Positions 10,187 through 19,893 of a stretch of DNA of 35,585 nt are shown piece by piece. Within the stretch, counting starts at the first letter, position 1, and every line of letters begins with the position of its first letter. The DNA is from Bacteroidales bacterium (GTDB taxonomy: Bacteria > Bacteroidota > Bacteroidia > Bacteroidales > PUMT01): NCBI GenBank assembly GCA_007123885.1, contig SLGC01000098.1:1-35585 (forward strand). Reading direction: 5' to 3'. A program made the position numbers and the translations under genes. The notes beneath the pieces were generated by a model. The model had not been told where the DNA came from. It did no database searches and worked only from the letters and a program-made list of their open reading frames with translations.

Positions 10187-11548
10187 TTATTCGTATCTGA
10201 GTGATTCAATCGGATCTTTTTCAGCCGCTCTTTTGGCAGGTGAATAACCAAAGATCACTCCCACAGATGCTGAAACAAAAAATGCGATCAGCACCGACGA
10301 AAAAGATACGATGGTGGAAATACCGGCAAAATGTGTGATCAGGTTGGAAAGTATGATACCCAGGACAACTCCTATCAGTCCCCCGGTAACACTTATCAGG
10401 ACGGCTTCCGAGAGGAACTGCACAATGATGTCTACCCGGGTGGCTCCTATGGCCTGTCGTGTTCCTATCTCTTTTATTCTTTCCATTACCGAGGCAAACA
10501 TTATGTTCATTATTCCTATGCCCCCTACAATAAGAGATATACTGGCTATTGCACCAAGCACAATATTGAATATTTCCCTGGTACGCTGCTGTTGTTTAAG
10601 AAGCAGTTCGGGAACAGTAACCTCAAAATCCTTGACCTCCGAATGTCTTCTCAAAAGCATACGGCCTATCAATTCTGCTGTAGGGGAAAGATGTTCGGTC
10701 TCGGCAACCTGTACTACTATCTTATCCAGCTGGTGATAATTGGAGCTGGTATTCTGACCGGGGTTAGTGCTTAACATTTGCCTCATACGCATCATGCCTC
10801 TGCCTCCCACGCTCAGTCCCGACCCGGAGGCACTTCTGAGTATTCCCCGGTTCTGGTATCTCATCAGCATGGTCTTGACCGGAATGTAGATATTGTCATT
10901 ATAAACATTTATACCTACATTTTCGAAAGCCGATACTGACACATTGCTTCTTTCCAGTACACCGATTATCTGCAGCCACACATGTCCGAATTTTATATAA
11001 TTTCCTACGGGGTTGACGTCGGGGAAAAACCGGGATTTGATATTTGCTCCTATGACACAGACGGCAAGGCCGTTTTCTTCCTGATGTTCATTAAATACCG
11101 TTCCTGACTCAAGGGGAAGATTAAAAAGATCAAAGTAATCGACCGATACACCAATCAGTTTGGCCGCCTCTCTTTTCCCTCCGGATACGGCATGTGCATT
11201 AAGAGCTATTTCCGGGCTTGTACTTACGACTGTAGGAATAGTGGTGCGGATGGCTTCGGCATCAAGCAGGGTCAGCCCCCTGCTGAATTTTACTCTTTGC
11301 TGCGGCCCGTTTGAATTTTCCTCGTCTACATCGCCTGAAACCTCTACAATGGGAGTGATCATTATATTATTGACACCGACCATTTTTATCTGCTCAAGGA
11401 TCTCCTGCTGCGCCCCGTTACCTATTGCAAGCATACTGATTACAGAGGCCACACCGAAAATGATCCCAAGCGCAGTAAGGATGGACTTGAGTTTATTGGC
11501 CATGATTGATTCCATGGCTATGATCACATCATGAAAATATTTCCTCAT
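10187..11548 (-). CDS. ABC transporter permease, MacB/FtsX type (no fused ATPase)
   Basis: 453 aa: MANKLKSILTALGIIFGVASVISMLAIGNGAQQEI; periplasmic MacB_PCD-like domain; C-terminal FtsX (GGIGIMNIMFASVMERIKEIGTRQAIGAT...PAKRAAEKDPIESLRYE). Confidence 0.92.
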   Translation of the reverse strand: MRKYFHDVIIAMESIMANKLKSILTALGIIFGVASVISMLAIGNGAQQEILEQIKMVGVNNIMITPIVEVSGDVDEENSNGPQQRVKFSRGLTLLDAEAIRTTIPTVVSTSPEIALNAHAVSGGKREAAKLIGVSVDYFDLFNLPLESGTVFNEHQEENGLAVCVIGANIKSRFFPDVNPVGNYIKFGHVWLQIIGVLERSNVSVSAFENVGINVYNDNIYIPVKTMLMRYQNRGILRSASGSGLSVGGRGMMRMRQMLSTNPGQNTSSNYHQLDKIVVQVAETEHLSPTAELIGRMLLRRHSEVKDFEVTVPELLLKQQQRTREIFNIVLGAIASISLIVGGIGIMNIMFASVMERIKEIGTRQAIGATRVDIIVQFLSEAVLISVTGGLIGVVLGIILSNLITHFAGISTIVSFSSVLIAFFVSASVGVIFGYSPAKRAAEKDPIESLRYE

Positions 11549-11557
11549 AGCTTATCA

Positions 11558-12988
11558 TTATCTGTTTCCTGGTCTTTCCCCGGTAACGGAAGCCCCTCCG
11601 GGTCTTTCTGCCTGCCCTGAAGCACCGCCTGTGCGCATCTGCCTTATCCTTTCCTCGCGTTGCCGGTTGATCTCCTGTTCCTCAGCTCTTCTGGCGGCTT
11701 CTTCAGCTTTTACCTGTTCCTTTTTTTCTTCGATCACTGCAATAAGTTCTTCGCCCACCATTCTGTATCTGTCAGGGTTTTCGGGAATGGTAAGGTATAC
11801 CCTGTCATTTTCTTCAAGTCCATGCTCAACAACAACATGGTTGTCATTTGAACCACCAAGAACAACGATCTGCCTTGTTCCTCCCTTCTTGTAAACATAG
11901 GGAATGCTGTCTGAAAGGTTAATGGCTTCAAGAGGGATATACAGCACGTCATTGTATGTCCGGGTAATTATAATATTGCTGGTAGTCATAGCAGGCCGCA
12001 GGATAGGGTCGAATTCATTGATCCTTATCATTACCTCAAAAACCTTTGCATCAGTATTTTGCATCTGTTCACCCACATTTGCCACCTGCATAACCTGACC
12101 GGTATACTGCCGGTCGGGGAAAGCATCGACACCAATGCGGACTTGCTGACCCGCCTGGATTTTGCTGACATCTATCTCGTTCACGTAAGTTCTTGAGAGC
12201 ATTGATGACAGATCAGGAAGAGTAGCAACGGTAAGATCCCATGGACTGATACTGGATCCGACAGTCCTTCTGGCACCATTCCATTCCCTGTGATAAATGA
12301 CCATCCCTGCTTTCGGGGCCCGGATTGTAAATTTATCCAGTACATCAACCATTTCCTGGTAGCGCCGCCTTTGTTGTGACAAATTTATTGCGGCCTCGGT
12401 CATATCTTCATTTGACTGCTGTACCCTTAGCTTGTAGTTTTGTTTTGCCTGCTCAAGTGCTCTTTTTGCCCTGTCCAGGCTGATCTCTGCCTGCCTGATG
12501 GTAGCCGGCGGCTCGAACTGTGATTGTTCCAGGGTAAGTCTTCTTTCCTCAAGTGTGTATTCGAGGTTTATTCGGTCATCCCTGAGGTTGCTCAGGGTGA
12601 TTGTTGTATCAAGCTGTGTTCTTGCATATTGGGTTTCGGCCCTTTCAAGAGCATCTTCCATATCCTTGAGGGCGTTATCCGATTCCGAACGGTCCAGCAG
12701 GGCAACATAATCGCCGGCCTCAACAACTGTTCCTTCCGGCACCAGATCCTGTATCCTTATATTCTGGATACGGAGATTTCTGCTTCTAAGCTCCTGCGGA
12801 CCGGTAATTTGTTCGGAGTTTTCAGCCTGCAACTCTCCCGTAACAGTGACAAGTACCTCAAAGTTACCTCTCATTGCCGGTACATCAATCATTGCTAGAT
12901 TTTCCCTTTCTCCCGCCAGGGCATAATAAATGATACCCAGTATGAGAACGCCGATAACTCCGCTGGTAATGATCGTATTTCGTTTCAT
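11558..12988 (-). CDS. Efflux periplasmic adaptor protein (HlyD/MacA-type)
   Basis: 476 aa: single N-terminal TM, lipoyl halves (VPEGTVVEAGDYVALLDRSE; FTIRAPKAGMVIYHREWNGARRTVGSSISPW) flanking a coiled coil, beta-barrel domain, and a charged C-terminal tail. Confidence 0.9.
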   Translation of the reverse strand: MKRNTIITSGVIGVLILGIIYYALAGERENLAMIDVPAMRGNFEVLVTVTGELQAENSEQITGPQELRSRNLRIQNIRIQDLVPEGTVVEAGDYVALLDRSESDNALKDMEDALERAETQYARTQLDTTITLSNLRDDRINLEYTLEERRLTLEQSQFEPPATIRQAEISLDRAKRALEQAKQNYKLRVQQSNEDMTEAAINLSQQRRRYQEMVDVLDKFTIRAPKAGMVIYHREWNGARRTVGSSISPWDLTVATLPDLSSMLSRTYVNEIDVSKIQAGQQVRIGVDAFPDRQYTGQVMQVANVGEQMQNTDAKVFEVMIRINEFDPILRPAMTTSNIIITRTYNDVLYIPLEAINLSDSIPYVYKKGGTRQIVVLGGSNDNHVVVEHGLEENDRVYLTIPENPDRYRMVGEELIAVIEEKKEQVKAEEAARRAEEQEINRQREERIRQMRTGGASGQAERPGGASVTGERPGNR

Positions 12989-13436
12989 TATCCTTGTTTG
13001 TAATTGGTTAATGCAACCGCATAATATAATAACGGCGCAGTGAAATTAATAATCTTCAAAGAAACAAAAAATAAACCCGGCAAATTGACAGCTTAACTTT
13101 TTTTAACCTTCCAATGTCGCAGTATATCGGGTTTTCGGAAGGTGACGCTTTAAGATAATAATATTTGACCGTATTTGACGAATATAGTTTAAAAGACAAA
13201 CTGTTTTTTATTCAATTTTAACACTAATGCAACGAAATTGCAGTATTGCCGGAATGATACTTATATCTTCCGGTCGTTTAAATTTTTACTGGAGTACATG
13301 GAAATAACATCCGGTAATTAATGAACAATTCAATACAACTTGCATGTGAGACCGATCACGGGACAATAAAGTATTTGGGGAGTACACCGGATTGAAATAT
13401 CAGCAGCAATCCTGAAATGAGGGTTTTCAGGGCATA

Positions 13437-14828
13437 TCAATTCCAGGTGCCTTCCTTTATCTCGCTGATAATCATGGAAGCCAGCTTTTCAGCCTGTTCC
13501 CTGTCGTTTCCCTCGGAATAGATCCGTATTATGGGTTCTGTGTTTGACTTTCTCAGATGCACCCACCCTTCAGGAAAATCTATTCGCACTCCGTCTGCAT
13601 CATTTACCGGATACCCCGCATATCGTGATTTTATATTGTCCAATATTTTGCCGGTATCGGTTTCGGGCGACAGTTCGATCTTGTTTTTAGACAAGTAGTA
13701 ACCGGGATATTTTTTTCTTAATTCGCTGCATTTTAACCCTGATTCTGCAAGATGGGACAGAAACAGGGCTATGCCTGCAAGTGCATCACGTCCATAATGC
13801 AGGTCGGGATAAATTATCCCGCCATTGCCCTCTCCGCCGATAACAGCCCCTGCAAGCTTCATTTCCGTTACCACATTAACTTCTCCCACCGGTGATGCAT
13901 AATAGATCCCTCCGTGCTTTTCCGTTATCTCTTTCAGTGCTTTGGTAGAGGAAAGGTTTGAAACCGTATTGCCCGGCTCATTTTTCAGAACATAATCGGC
14001 AACTGCGACCAGGGTATACTCTTCGCCAAACATACTGCCATCTTCATTCACTATAGCCAGTCTGTCAACATCAGGATCAACCGCGAAGCCAAGATCGGCA
14101 TTGCTTTCGACTACCTTTGCGGAAAGCTCGCCAAGATGTTCCGGCAATGGCTCGGGGTTATGGGCAAACCTGCCATCAGCCAGGCAGTTTATTTCAATAA
14201 CCTCCTTTACACCCAGGGCTTTCAGTAATTGAGGCAGGATCAACCCGCCTACCGAATTGACACAGTCGATAACTACACTGAAATTTCTCCCGGCAATAAC
14301 CTCGGTATTAACAAGCGGCAGATCTAAAACTGATTCTATATGCATCTTATCAAAGCCATTCCGGGTCTCGTATTTTCCGAGACTGAAAACTCCGGCATAA
14401 TTTAAGTATTCACTTTCTGCAATTTCTAAAAGCTCTTCTCCGGCTTGCGCCGTAAGGAATTCACCGTGCTTATCCAGAAGCTTGAGTGCATTCCATTCTT
14501 CGGGATTATGACTTGCCGTGATTATTATTCCCCCATCTGCCTTTTCAGATTGCACAGCCATTTCCACTGTCGGTGTGGATGCAAGTCCGGTATCCGTGAC
14601 ATCCACACCCATTCCTGTCAGCGTTCCGCATACGATCTGGTTAACCATATGCCCCGAGATCCTTGCATCCCGGCCGACGATCACCCTGTAGCTATTTTTT
14701 CCGGTATGTTTTTTAAGCCATGCGGCATAAGCAGATGTGAATTTCACAATGTCAGACGGAGTCAAACTTTCACCCGGCTTTCCGCCAATTGTTCCACGTA
14801 TTCCTGAAATGGATTTGATAAGGGCCAT
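13437..14828 (-). CDS. glmM: Phosphoglucosamine mutase / phosphohexomutase
   Basis: 463 aa: ISGIRGTIGG, GRDARISG, active-site TASHNPEEWNALKLL, metal-binding DPDVDRLAIV, GGEGNGGIIYPDLHYGRDAL, RKSNTEPIIRIYSE. Confidence 0.88.
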   Translation of the reverse strand: MALIKSISGIRGTIGGKPGESLTPSDIVKFTSAYAAWLKKHTGKNSYRVIVGRDARISGHMVNQIVCGTLTGMGVDVTDTGLASTPTVEMAVQSEKADGGIIITASHNPEEWNALKLLDKHGEFLTAQAGEELLEIAESEYLNYAGVFSLGKYETRNGFDKMHIESVLDLPLVNTEVIAGRNFSVVIDCVNSVGGLILPQLLKALGVKEVIEINCLADGRFAHNPEPLPEHLGELSAKVVESNADLGFAVDPDVDRLAIVNEDGSMFGEEYTLVAVADYVLKNEPGNTVSNLSSTKALKEITEKHGGIYYASPVGEVNVVTEMKLAGAVIGGEGNGGIIYPDLHYGRDALAGIALFLSHLAESGLKCSELRKKYPGYYLSKNKIELSPETDTGKILDNIKSRYAGYPVNDADGVRIDFPEGWVHLRKSNTEPIIRIYSEGNDREQAEKLASMIISEIKEGTWN

Positions 14829-14982
14829 AACTTATTTCGGTTTATTGTATTATATGCGAAGTTATATTAATTGTTTCAAAATTCCTTAATCATGCTTAAA
14901 AGGTATGACCGGTAAAACGCAAGCCGTTTAATATAACATCTGTTTGAGAACCGGAATATCCGGTAATGGCATTAAAAAATGT

Positions 14983-14990
14983 TAACTTTG
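14983..14990 (+). promoter_or_regulatory. Candidate Bacteroidota -7 box TAACTTTG upstream of the pseudouridine synthase gene
   Basis: Exact TAnnTTTG match (gttaactttgcagg), about 45 bp upstream of the CDS start at 15036. No clear -33 element at the expected spacing. Confidence 0.45.
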
Positions 14991-15035
14991 CAGGTTTACA
15001 AATTAATTCCTGACGCCGCACGTTAAAATTTTATT

Positions 15036-16244
15036 ATGAAGCAGCAAAAAAAGAAAGATCGTCCTGCCGGAAAAACTAACTCTGCAGGAGGGACCAGGAG
15101 CGGCAAAAAAGCGGATCCCGGGGAAGGATATATGAAAAGAAAAGATAATACGGGAGGCAGCAAAACTGCCGGACCGGGAAGAACCGGGAGAGGCAAAAAA
15201 GCGGATCCCGGGGAAGGATACATTAAAAGAAAAGACGATGCCGGAGCCGGTAAATCAACCGGTAAAGGAAGGACAGTACGTCCCGGAACCGGAGAAACTA
15301 TCAGCACCGGATGGAAAGGGAAGGCACCAGCAAGCCGGGAAAAGGTGAAAAGCAGGGTGAAACCGGGAGGTTTTCCGGGATCAGCTGAAGTTCGGCCGGC
15401 AAGTGACCATCCTTTTAAAAAGTTCAGGAAGGAAAAACCTGCATCATACGCCAGACGATTTGGTGAAAAGCATGCCGGCGAAGAACAAAAGAGCCGGTCC
15501 GTTGCTGCAAAGGATCATAAGGCCCCCCGGGAAATAAGACTTAACCGGTATATTGCAAATTCAGGGGTCTGTTCAAGACGGGAAGCGGATGATTATATCC
15601 TTTCGGGACAGGTGACCGTTAATGACGTGGTGGTCAGGGAACTCGGAACAAAGGTAACAAGATCTGATACAGTCAGGCTAAGGGGAAAGAAACTCAATCC
15701 GGAAAAAAAAGTGTATGTCCTTCTGAACAAGCCTAAGGATTACATTTCCACAGTAGATGATCCTTACGCCAAACGTACTGTCATGGACCTTGTGAGAAAC
15801 TGCTGCAGGGAAAGGATATATCCCGTAGGCCGGCTGGACAGGCAAACTACGGGACTAATACTTTTTACCAACGATGGCGAACTGACAAAAAAGCTGACTC
15901 ATCCTTCACACAAGGTTGCCAAAATATACCAGGTGGGAGTTGACAAACCCCTTGAAAGGGCACACCTGGAAAAAATTGCAGGTGGAATTGAGCTGGAAGA
16001 CGGTCCCATACAGGTTGATGAAATAAGTTATGTCGATCCGGCCGACAAGTCACAGGTGGGCGTCCAGATCCACTCGGGCCGGAACAGGATCATAAGGCGT
16101 ATTTTTGAGCATTTTGATTATAAGGTTGTAAAGCTTGACAGGGTCTTCTTTGCCGGTCTTACAAAAAAAAACCTGCCAAGGGGTAAATGGCGCTTTTTGA
16201 ATGAGAAGGAGGTAAACAGACTGAAGATGAATATATTCAAATAA
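15036..16244 (+). CDS. 23S rRNA pseudouridine synthase (RluB/RsuA family) with long basic low-complexity N-terminal extension
   Basis: S4 domain RLNRYIANSGVCSRREADDYILSGQVTVND; catalytic YPVGRLDRQTTGLILFTNDGELTKKLTHPSHKVAKIYQV; SGRNRIIRRIFEHFDYKVVKLDR. The first ~160 aa are K/G/P/R-rich. Confidence 0.93.
   Translation: MKQQKKKDRPAGKTNSAGGTRSGKKADPGEGYMKRKDNTGGSKTAGPGRTGRGKKADPGEGYIKRKDDAGAGKSTGKGRTVRPGTGETISTGWKGKAPASREKVKSRVKPGGFPGSAEVRPASDHPFKKFRKEKPASYARRFGEKHAGEEQKSRSVAAKDHKAPREIRLNRYIANSGVCSRREADDYILSGQVTVNDVVVRELGTKVTRSDTVRLRGKKLNPEKKVYVLLNKPKDYISTVDDPYAKRTVMDLVRNCCRERIYPVGRLDRQTTGLILFTNDGELTKKLTHPSHKVAKIYQVGVDKPLERAHLEKIAGGIELEDGPIQVDEISYVDPADKSQVGVQIHSGRNRIIRRIFEHFDYKVVKLDRVFFAGLTKKNLPRGKWRFLNEKEVNRLKMNIFK
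15091..15270 (+). repeat. 90-bp (30-aa) imperfect direct repeat inside the N-terminal extension, 2 copies plus a partial third
   Basis: Identical 29-mers ggcaaaaaagcggatcccggggaaggata at 15102 and 15192. Protein: GGTRSGKKADPGEGYMKRKDNTGGSKTAGP / GRTGRGKKADPGEGYIKRKDDAGAGKSTGK / GRTV... Confidence 0.9.
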
Positions 16245-16272
16245 ATTGCCAGTTATACAAAGGGTCCTGATT

Positions 16273-18810
16273 ATGCAAAAGTTCGGTTTCATCTTGCTGG
16301 CAATGCTCTTCCTGAGCCTTCCGCTCCGGGGTCAGCAGCTTGTTACCGGTTATGTTTATGATATTGAAACAGGCGAGCCCCTGGCATTTGTTAATATCGT
16401 CTATAATGACAGGGGAACCGGTACCACTACCGGTCTTGACGGTCATTTTACCATTAAATCGGATGTCCTGTTTCTTAAATTAAGCTATGTCGGTTATGAG
16501 CCGGTTACAGTTTATCCTGCCGACAGGGATTTCCTGCAGCCCCTCCGGCTGGCCATGAAAAGAAAACCCTATCTTATTGAGGAGGTAAAGATTTTTCCCG
16601 GAGTGAATCCGGCCCACCGGATAATTGACGAGGTTTTCAGGAACCGGAATGAAAACAACCCTGAAAGATTGTCATCCTTCTCATACACCTCTTATAATAA
16701 GCTGTACTTCACGCTTATGCCCGATACCTTGCTTACAAGGATTGCATTGCCTGAACATGCAAGAATACGGGTTAATATTGGGGGTGTCGCAGCCGGGATG
16801 CAGGAAAACGAGAACAATATCCCGGATAATGATACCCTTGAGGTGCAGCAATCTGAAACAGAGGTCGATTCAAGCGAATTGAAAATAAAGGAATTCACAG
16901 AACGGCAGCACCTGTTTATTATGGAATCCGTGAGCCAGAGGGACTATCTGCGGCCGGGAAGGAACAATGAGCGGGTCATTGCTTCAAGGGTAAACGGTTT
17001 CCGGGATCCGTCATTCTTTCTGCTTGCCACGCAGCTTCAGTCATTCAGCTTCTATGAGGATTTCATTTTCCTGCTCGAGGGTAAATATCTGAACCCCATA
17101 AGCAGGGGAAGCACCACACGGTACTCATTTATCCTGGAAGACAGTCTTTTTACAGAACAGAATGACACTCTGTTTATTATTTCATTCAGGCCGTACCCTG
17201 ACCGTAACTTCGAGGGACTGCAGGGGGTATTGTATATAAATTCCAACGGCTATGCTATACAGAATGCAGTAGCATGGCCTTTTGAACCACGGGGATTTTT
17301 TACGGCGAGAATACAGCAAAACTACCGCCTGGTTGATGGCAGCTGGTTCCCGGTTGAGTTGAATTCACATATTATTTTGCGGAATGAATCACCCGGGCCG
17401 GGAAACAGATACAACCTGGTTGGAACAGGAAATTCATATTTAAGTGATATCCATATTGAGCCGGCACTGCGGAAAAGGGATTTCAACCATATTGAACTCA
17501 CAATTTCCCCGGATGCCCACCGGCGGGATGAAGAGTTCTGGGACAGGTACCGGAATGAACCACTTTCCGGTAAGGACAGGGAAACTTACCGTGTAATTGA
17601 CAGTATCGGGCAGGAAGTAAACCTGGACCGGTCGCTGCGGATTTTCGAGACCCTCGCTACCGGATATATTCCCTGGGGCATCTTTAACATCGACTATAGC
17701 AGCCTGCTTGATTACAATTATTTTGAAAGGTTCAGGCCGGGCATCCGTATCATTAGCGGCAACCGGCTGTCGGAACGGTTTACGGCCGGCGGACATATAG
17801 CCTGGGGCTCCGGCGACCGGAAAATCAGGTATGGGGGTGAAGCCTCCATACTTCTTTACCGCCCCGGTAACTTCAACCTCGGATTTTTCTATAAAAATGA
17901 TGTCGAAGAGCCGGGCACCTACAGCTTTGCAGGGGCTCACTCCGCCTTCCCTTCGGAAGATTACAGGCGATTTTTTGTCGGCCGTATGGATTATGTGCAG
18001 GAATATAATGGGTCTTTAAATTTCAGGTTTTTGCGTCATTTTGCCGGCAGACTTTATTTTTCCAGGCAGGAGGTCCGGCCACCCTACCCTTATGTTTTTT
18101 TGAATGAAGGCCGGGAACAGGATATTTTTTATTTTACCGAAACGGGTATAAAGCTCCGGTTTGCATGGCGTGAAAAATTCATGCAAACACCACGCGGAAA
18201 CCGGATATCCATGGGAAGCGATTTTCCGTTGATCTGGTTTAACTATGGCAGGGGACTTGATATTCAAGGCGGTGAATACGTTTATACACGTCTCCAGGCC
18301 GGCATACATCATTCCATCCATACCAAACGGCTGGGAAGAACTTACCTTACGGTGGAAGGAGGCACGATTGACAGAGATGTGCCACTGAGCAAGTTGTATA
18401 ACGGAAAGGGAAGCTACCGGAGTTTTGCAGTAGAGGCTGCCAATAGCTTTGCTACAATGCGCATGACTGAATTCCTGTCAAGTGAATTTGTCTCGGTTTT
18501 TTTCAGGCAGAATTTTGAAAGCCTTTTGTTCAAAACAGGCCGGTTTCGTCCGGAGATCCTGTTTATTACAAATATTGGCTTCGGAAGACTTGAAAACAGT
18601 GCCGGGCATCTCAACCTTCATCTCAGGGCGCCGGAAAAAGGATATTTTGAATCAGGATTGCTGATAAACAATATATTTACACGGTTATTTGCCGGTTATG
18701 GACTTGGAGTTTTTTACCGGTACGGGCCTTACCGTTTTGATGATACACTGGATAATTTTGCATTTAAAATGACCTTCAGCATGAACTTAAGGAACTTGAC
18801 GGACAGGTAA
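16273..18810 (+). CDS. DUF5686-like outer-membrane protein with N-terminal carboxypeptidase-regulatory-like domain
   Basis: Signal peptide MQKFGFILLAMLFLSLPLRGQQ (in-frame ORF opens at 16246). GYVYDIETGEPLAFVNIVYNDRGTGTTTGLDGHFTIKSD is a CarboxypepD_reg-like domain, followed by a long beta-rich region ending FDDTLDNFAFKMTFSMNLRNL. Confidence 0.8.
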   Translation: MQKFGFILLAMLFLSLPLRGQQLVTGYVYDIETGEPLAFVNIVYNDRGTGTTTGLDGHFTIKSDVLFLKLSYVGYEPVTVYPADRDFLQPLRLAMKRKPYLIEEVKIFPGVNPAHRIIDEVFRNRNENNPERLSSFSYTSYNKLYFTLMPDTLLTRIALPEHARIRVNIGGVAAGMQENENNIPDNDTLEVQQSETEVDSSELKIKEFTERQHLFIMESVSQRDYLRPGRNNERVIASRVNGFRDPSFFLLATQLQSFSFYEDFIFLLEGKYLNPISRGSTTRYSFILEDSLFTEQNDTLFIISFRPYPDRNFEGLQGVLYINSNGYAIQNAVAWPFEPRGFFTARIQQNYRLVDGSWFPVELNSHIILRNESPGPGNRYNLVGTGNSYLSDIHIEPALRKRDFNHIELTISPDAHRRDEEFWDRYRNEPLSGKDRETYRVIDSIGQEVNLDRSLRIFETLATGYIPWGIFNIDYSSLLDYNYFERFRPGIRIISGNRLSERFTAGGHIAWGSGDRKIRYGGEASILLYRPGNFNLGFFYKNDVEEPGTYSFAGAHSAFPSEDYRRFFVGRMDYVQEYNGSLNFRFLRHFAGRLYFSRQEVRPPYPYVFLNEGREQDIFYFTETGIKLRFAWREKFMQTPRGNRISMGSDFPLIWFNYGRGLDIQGGEYVYTRLQAGIHHSIHTKRLGRTYLTVEGGTIDRDVPLSKLYNGKGSYRSFAVEAANSFATMRMTEFLSSEFVSVFFRQNFESLLFKTGRFRPEILFITNIGFGRLENSAGHLNLHLRAPEKGYFESGLLINNIFTRLFAGYGLGVFYRYGPYRFDDTLDNFAFKMTFSMNLRNLTDR

Positions 18811-18820
18811 TAAAACAACT

Positions 18821-19702
18821 ATGGAACACAAGGCAGGTTTTGTAAACATACTCGGGAACCCCAACGTGGGAAAATCAACCATTATGAATGCTCTGGTGGG
18901 ACAGAATCTTTCAATAATCACCTCCAGGGCCCAGACTACCCGTCACAGGATAATGGGAATAGTAAACGGGGAGAATTTCCAGATCATCTATTCAGATACA
19001 CCAGGAATAATAAAGCCCAATTACAAGCTTCACGAATCTATGATGAAGTTGGTTAACAGTGCCCTGGAAGATGCAGATGTATTGCTTTATGTTACCTCTG
19101 TCGACGATGATGTTGACAGGCAGCATGATTATATTCAAAGAATTTCCCGCCTGGAAATTCCCGTTATACTTCTGATCAACAAGATAGATCTTGCCAGTAC
19201 CCAGGAAGAGGTGGAGGCTCTGATAAACAGGTGGAAGGAAAGGCTTCCCGGTGCCGTGACCATCCCCCTATCAGCCAAAGAGAATTTCAATACAGGCACA
19301 GTTTTTAACAAGGTTCTTGATTTACTTCCCGAATTCCCTCCATATTATTCCAAGGATGCCCTTACTGATAAACCGGAGCGTTTTTTTGCATCGGAGATCA
19401 TAAGAGAAAAGGTGATGCTGAATTACCGGAAGGAAATACCATATTCTGTCGAAATTGAAATAGAGGAATTCAAAGACAGCACAGATATTTTGCGCATCAG
19501 AGCTGTGATACATGTCATGAGGGAAACCCAGAAGGGAATTGTGATAGGAAAAAAAGGGACCGCATTAAAAAAAACCGGTACGCAGGCAAGGATCGATCTG
19601 GAGAGGTTTTTTGAAAAGAAGGTGTTCCTGGAAATGTTCGTAAAGGTGAACAAGGACTGGAGGACAAAAGAATACCAGCTGAGAAGGTTCGGGTACAGGT
19701 AA
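18821..19702 (+). CDS. era: GTPase Era
   Basis: G1 GNPNVGKST, G3 DTPG, G4 NKID, C-terminal KH domain (ETQKGIVIGKKGTALKKTGTQARIDLERFFEKKVFLEMFVKVNKDWR); 293 aa. Confidence 0.97.
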   Translation: MEHKAGFVNILGNPNVGKSTIMNALVGQNLSIITSRAQTTRHRIMGIVNGENFQIIYSDTPGIIKPNYKLHESMMKLVNSALEDADVLLYVTSVDDDVDRQHDYIQRISRLEIPVILLINKIDLASTQEEVEALINRWKERLPGAVTIPLSAKENFNTGTVFNKVLDLLPEFPPYYSKDALTDKPERFFASEIIREKVMLNYRKEIPYSVEIEIEEFKDSTDILRIRAVIHVMRETQKGIVIGKKGTALKKTGTQARIDLERFFEKKVFLEMFVKVNKDWRTKEYQLRRFGYR

Positions 19703-19893
19703 AGGTGCTTTTTTATCAGCGGCAGCCGGATACATGAAGTTCACAGAATGTAACTTGTTCCTTCACGAAATATTTTAAGGTGTTCATGGTTATATTTTAA
19801 TGTAATTGTCATATGGAACGCCATTGTAATGATCATCATCATTTTTGATTGTCGTTTAACGGGTGTTTCTTTACTTAATGAATTAAATCAGTA

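Noticed and set aside
13106-13143. Inverted repeat ACCTTCC...GGAAGGT in the 13.0-13.4 kb intergenic region
   Set aside because: Only 7-bp arms with a 24-nt loop and no T tract or neighbouring signal; expected by chance in a region of this size.
15023-15307. 94-aa minus-strand ORF rich in Pro/Leu
   Set aside because: Antisense shadow of the repetitive pseudouridine synthase N-terminus; low-complexity sequence mirrors the sense repeats.
17440-17940. 166-aa minus-strand ORF inside the DUF5686-like gene
   Set aside because: Antisense to a strong coding frame with a clear signal peptide and domain; no independent evidence.
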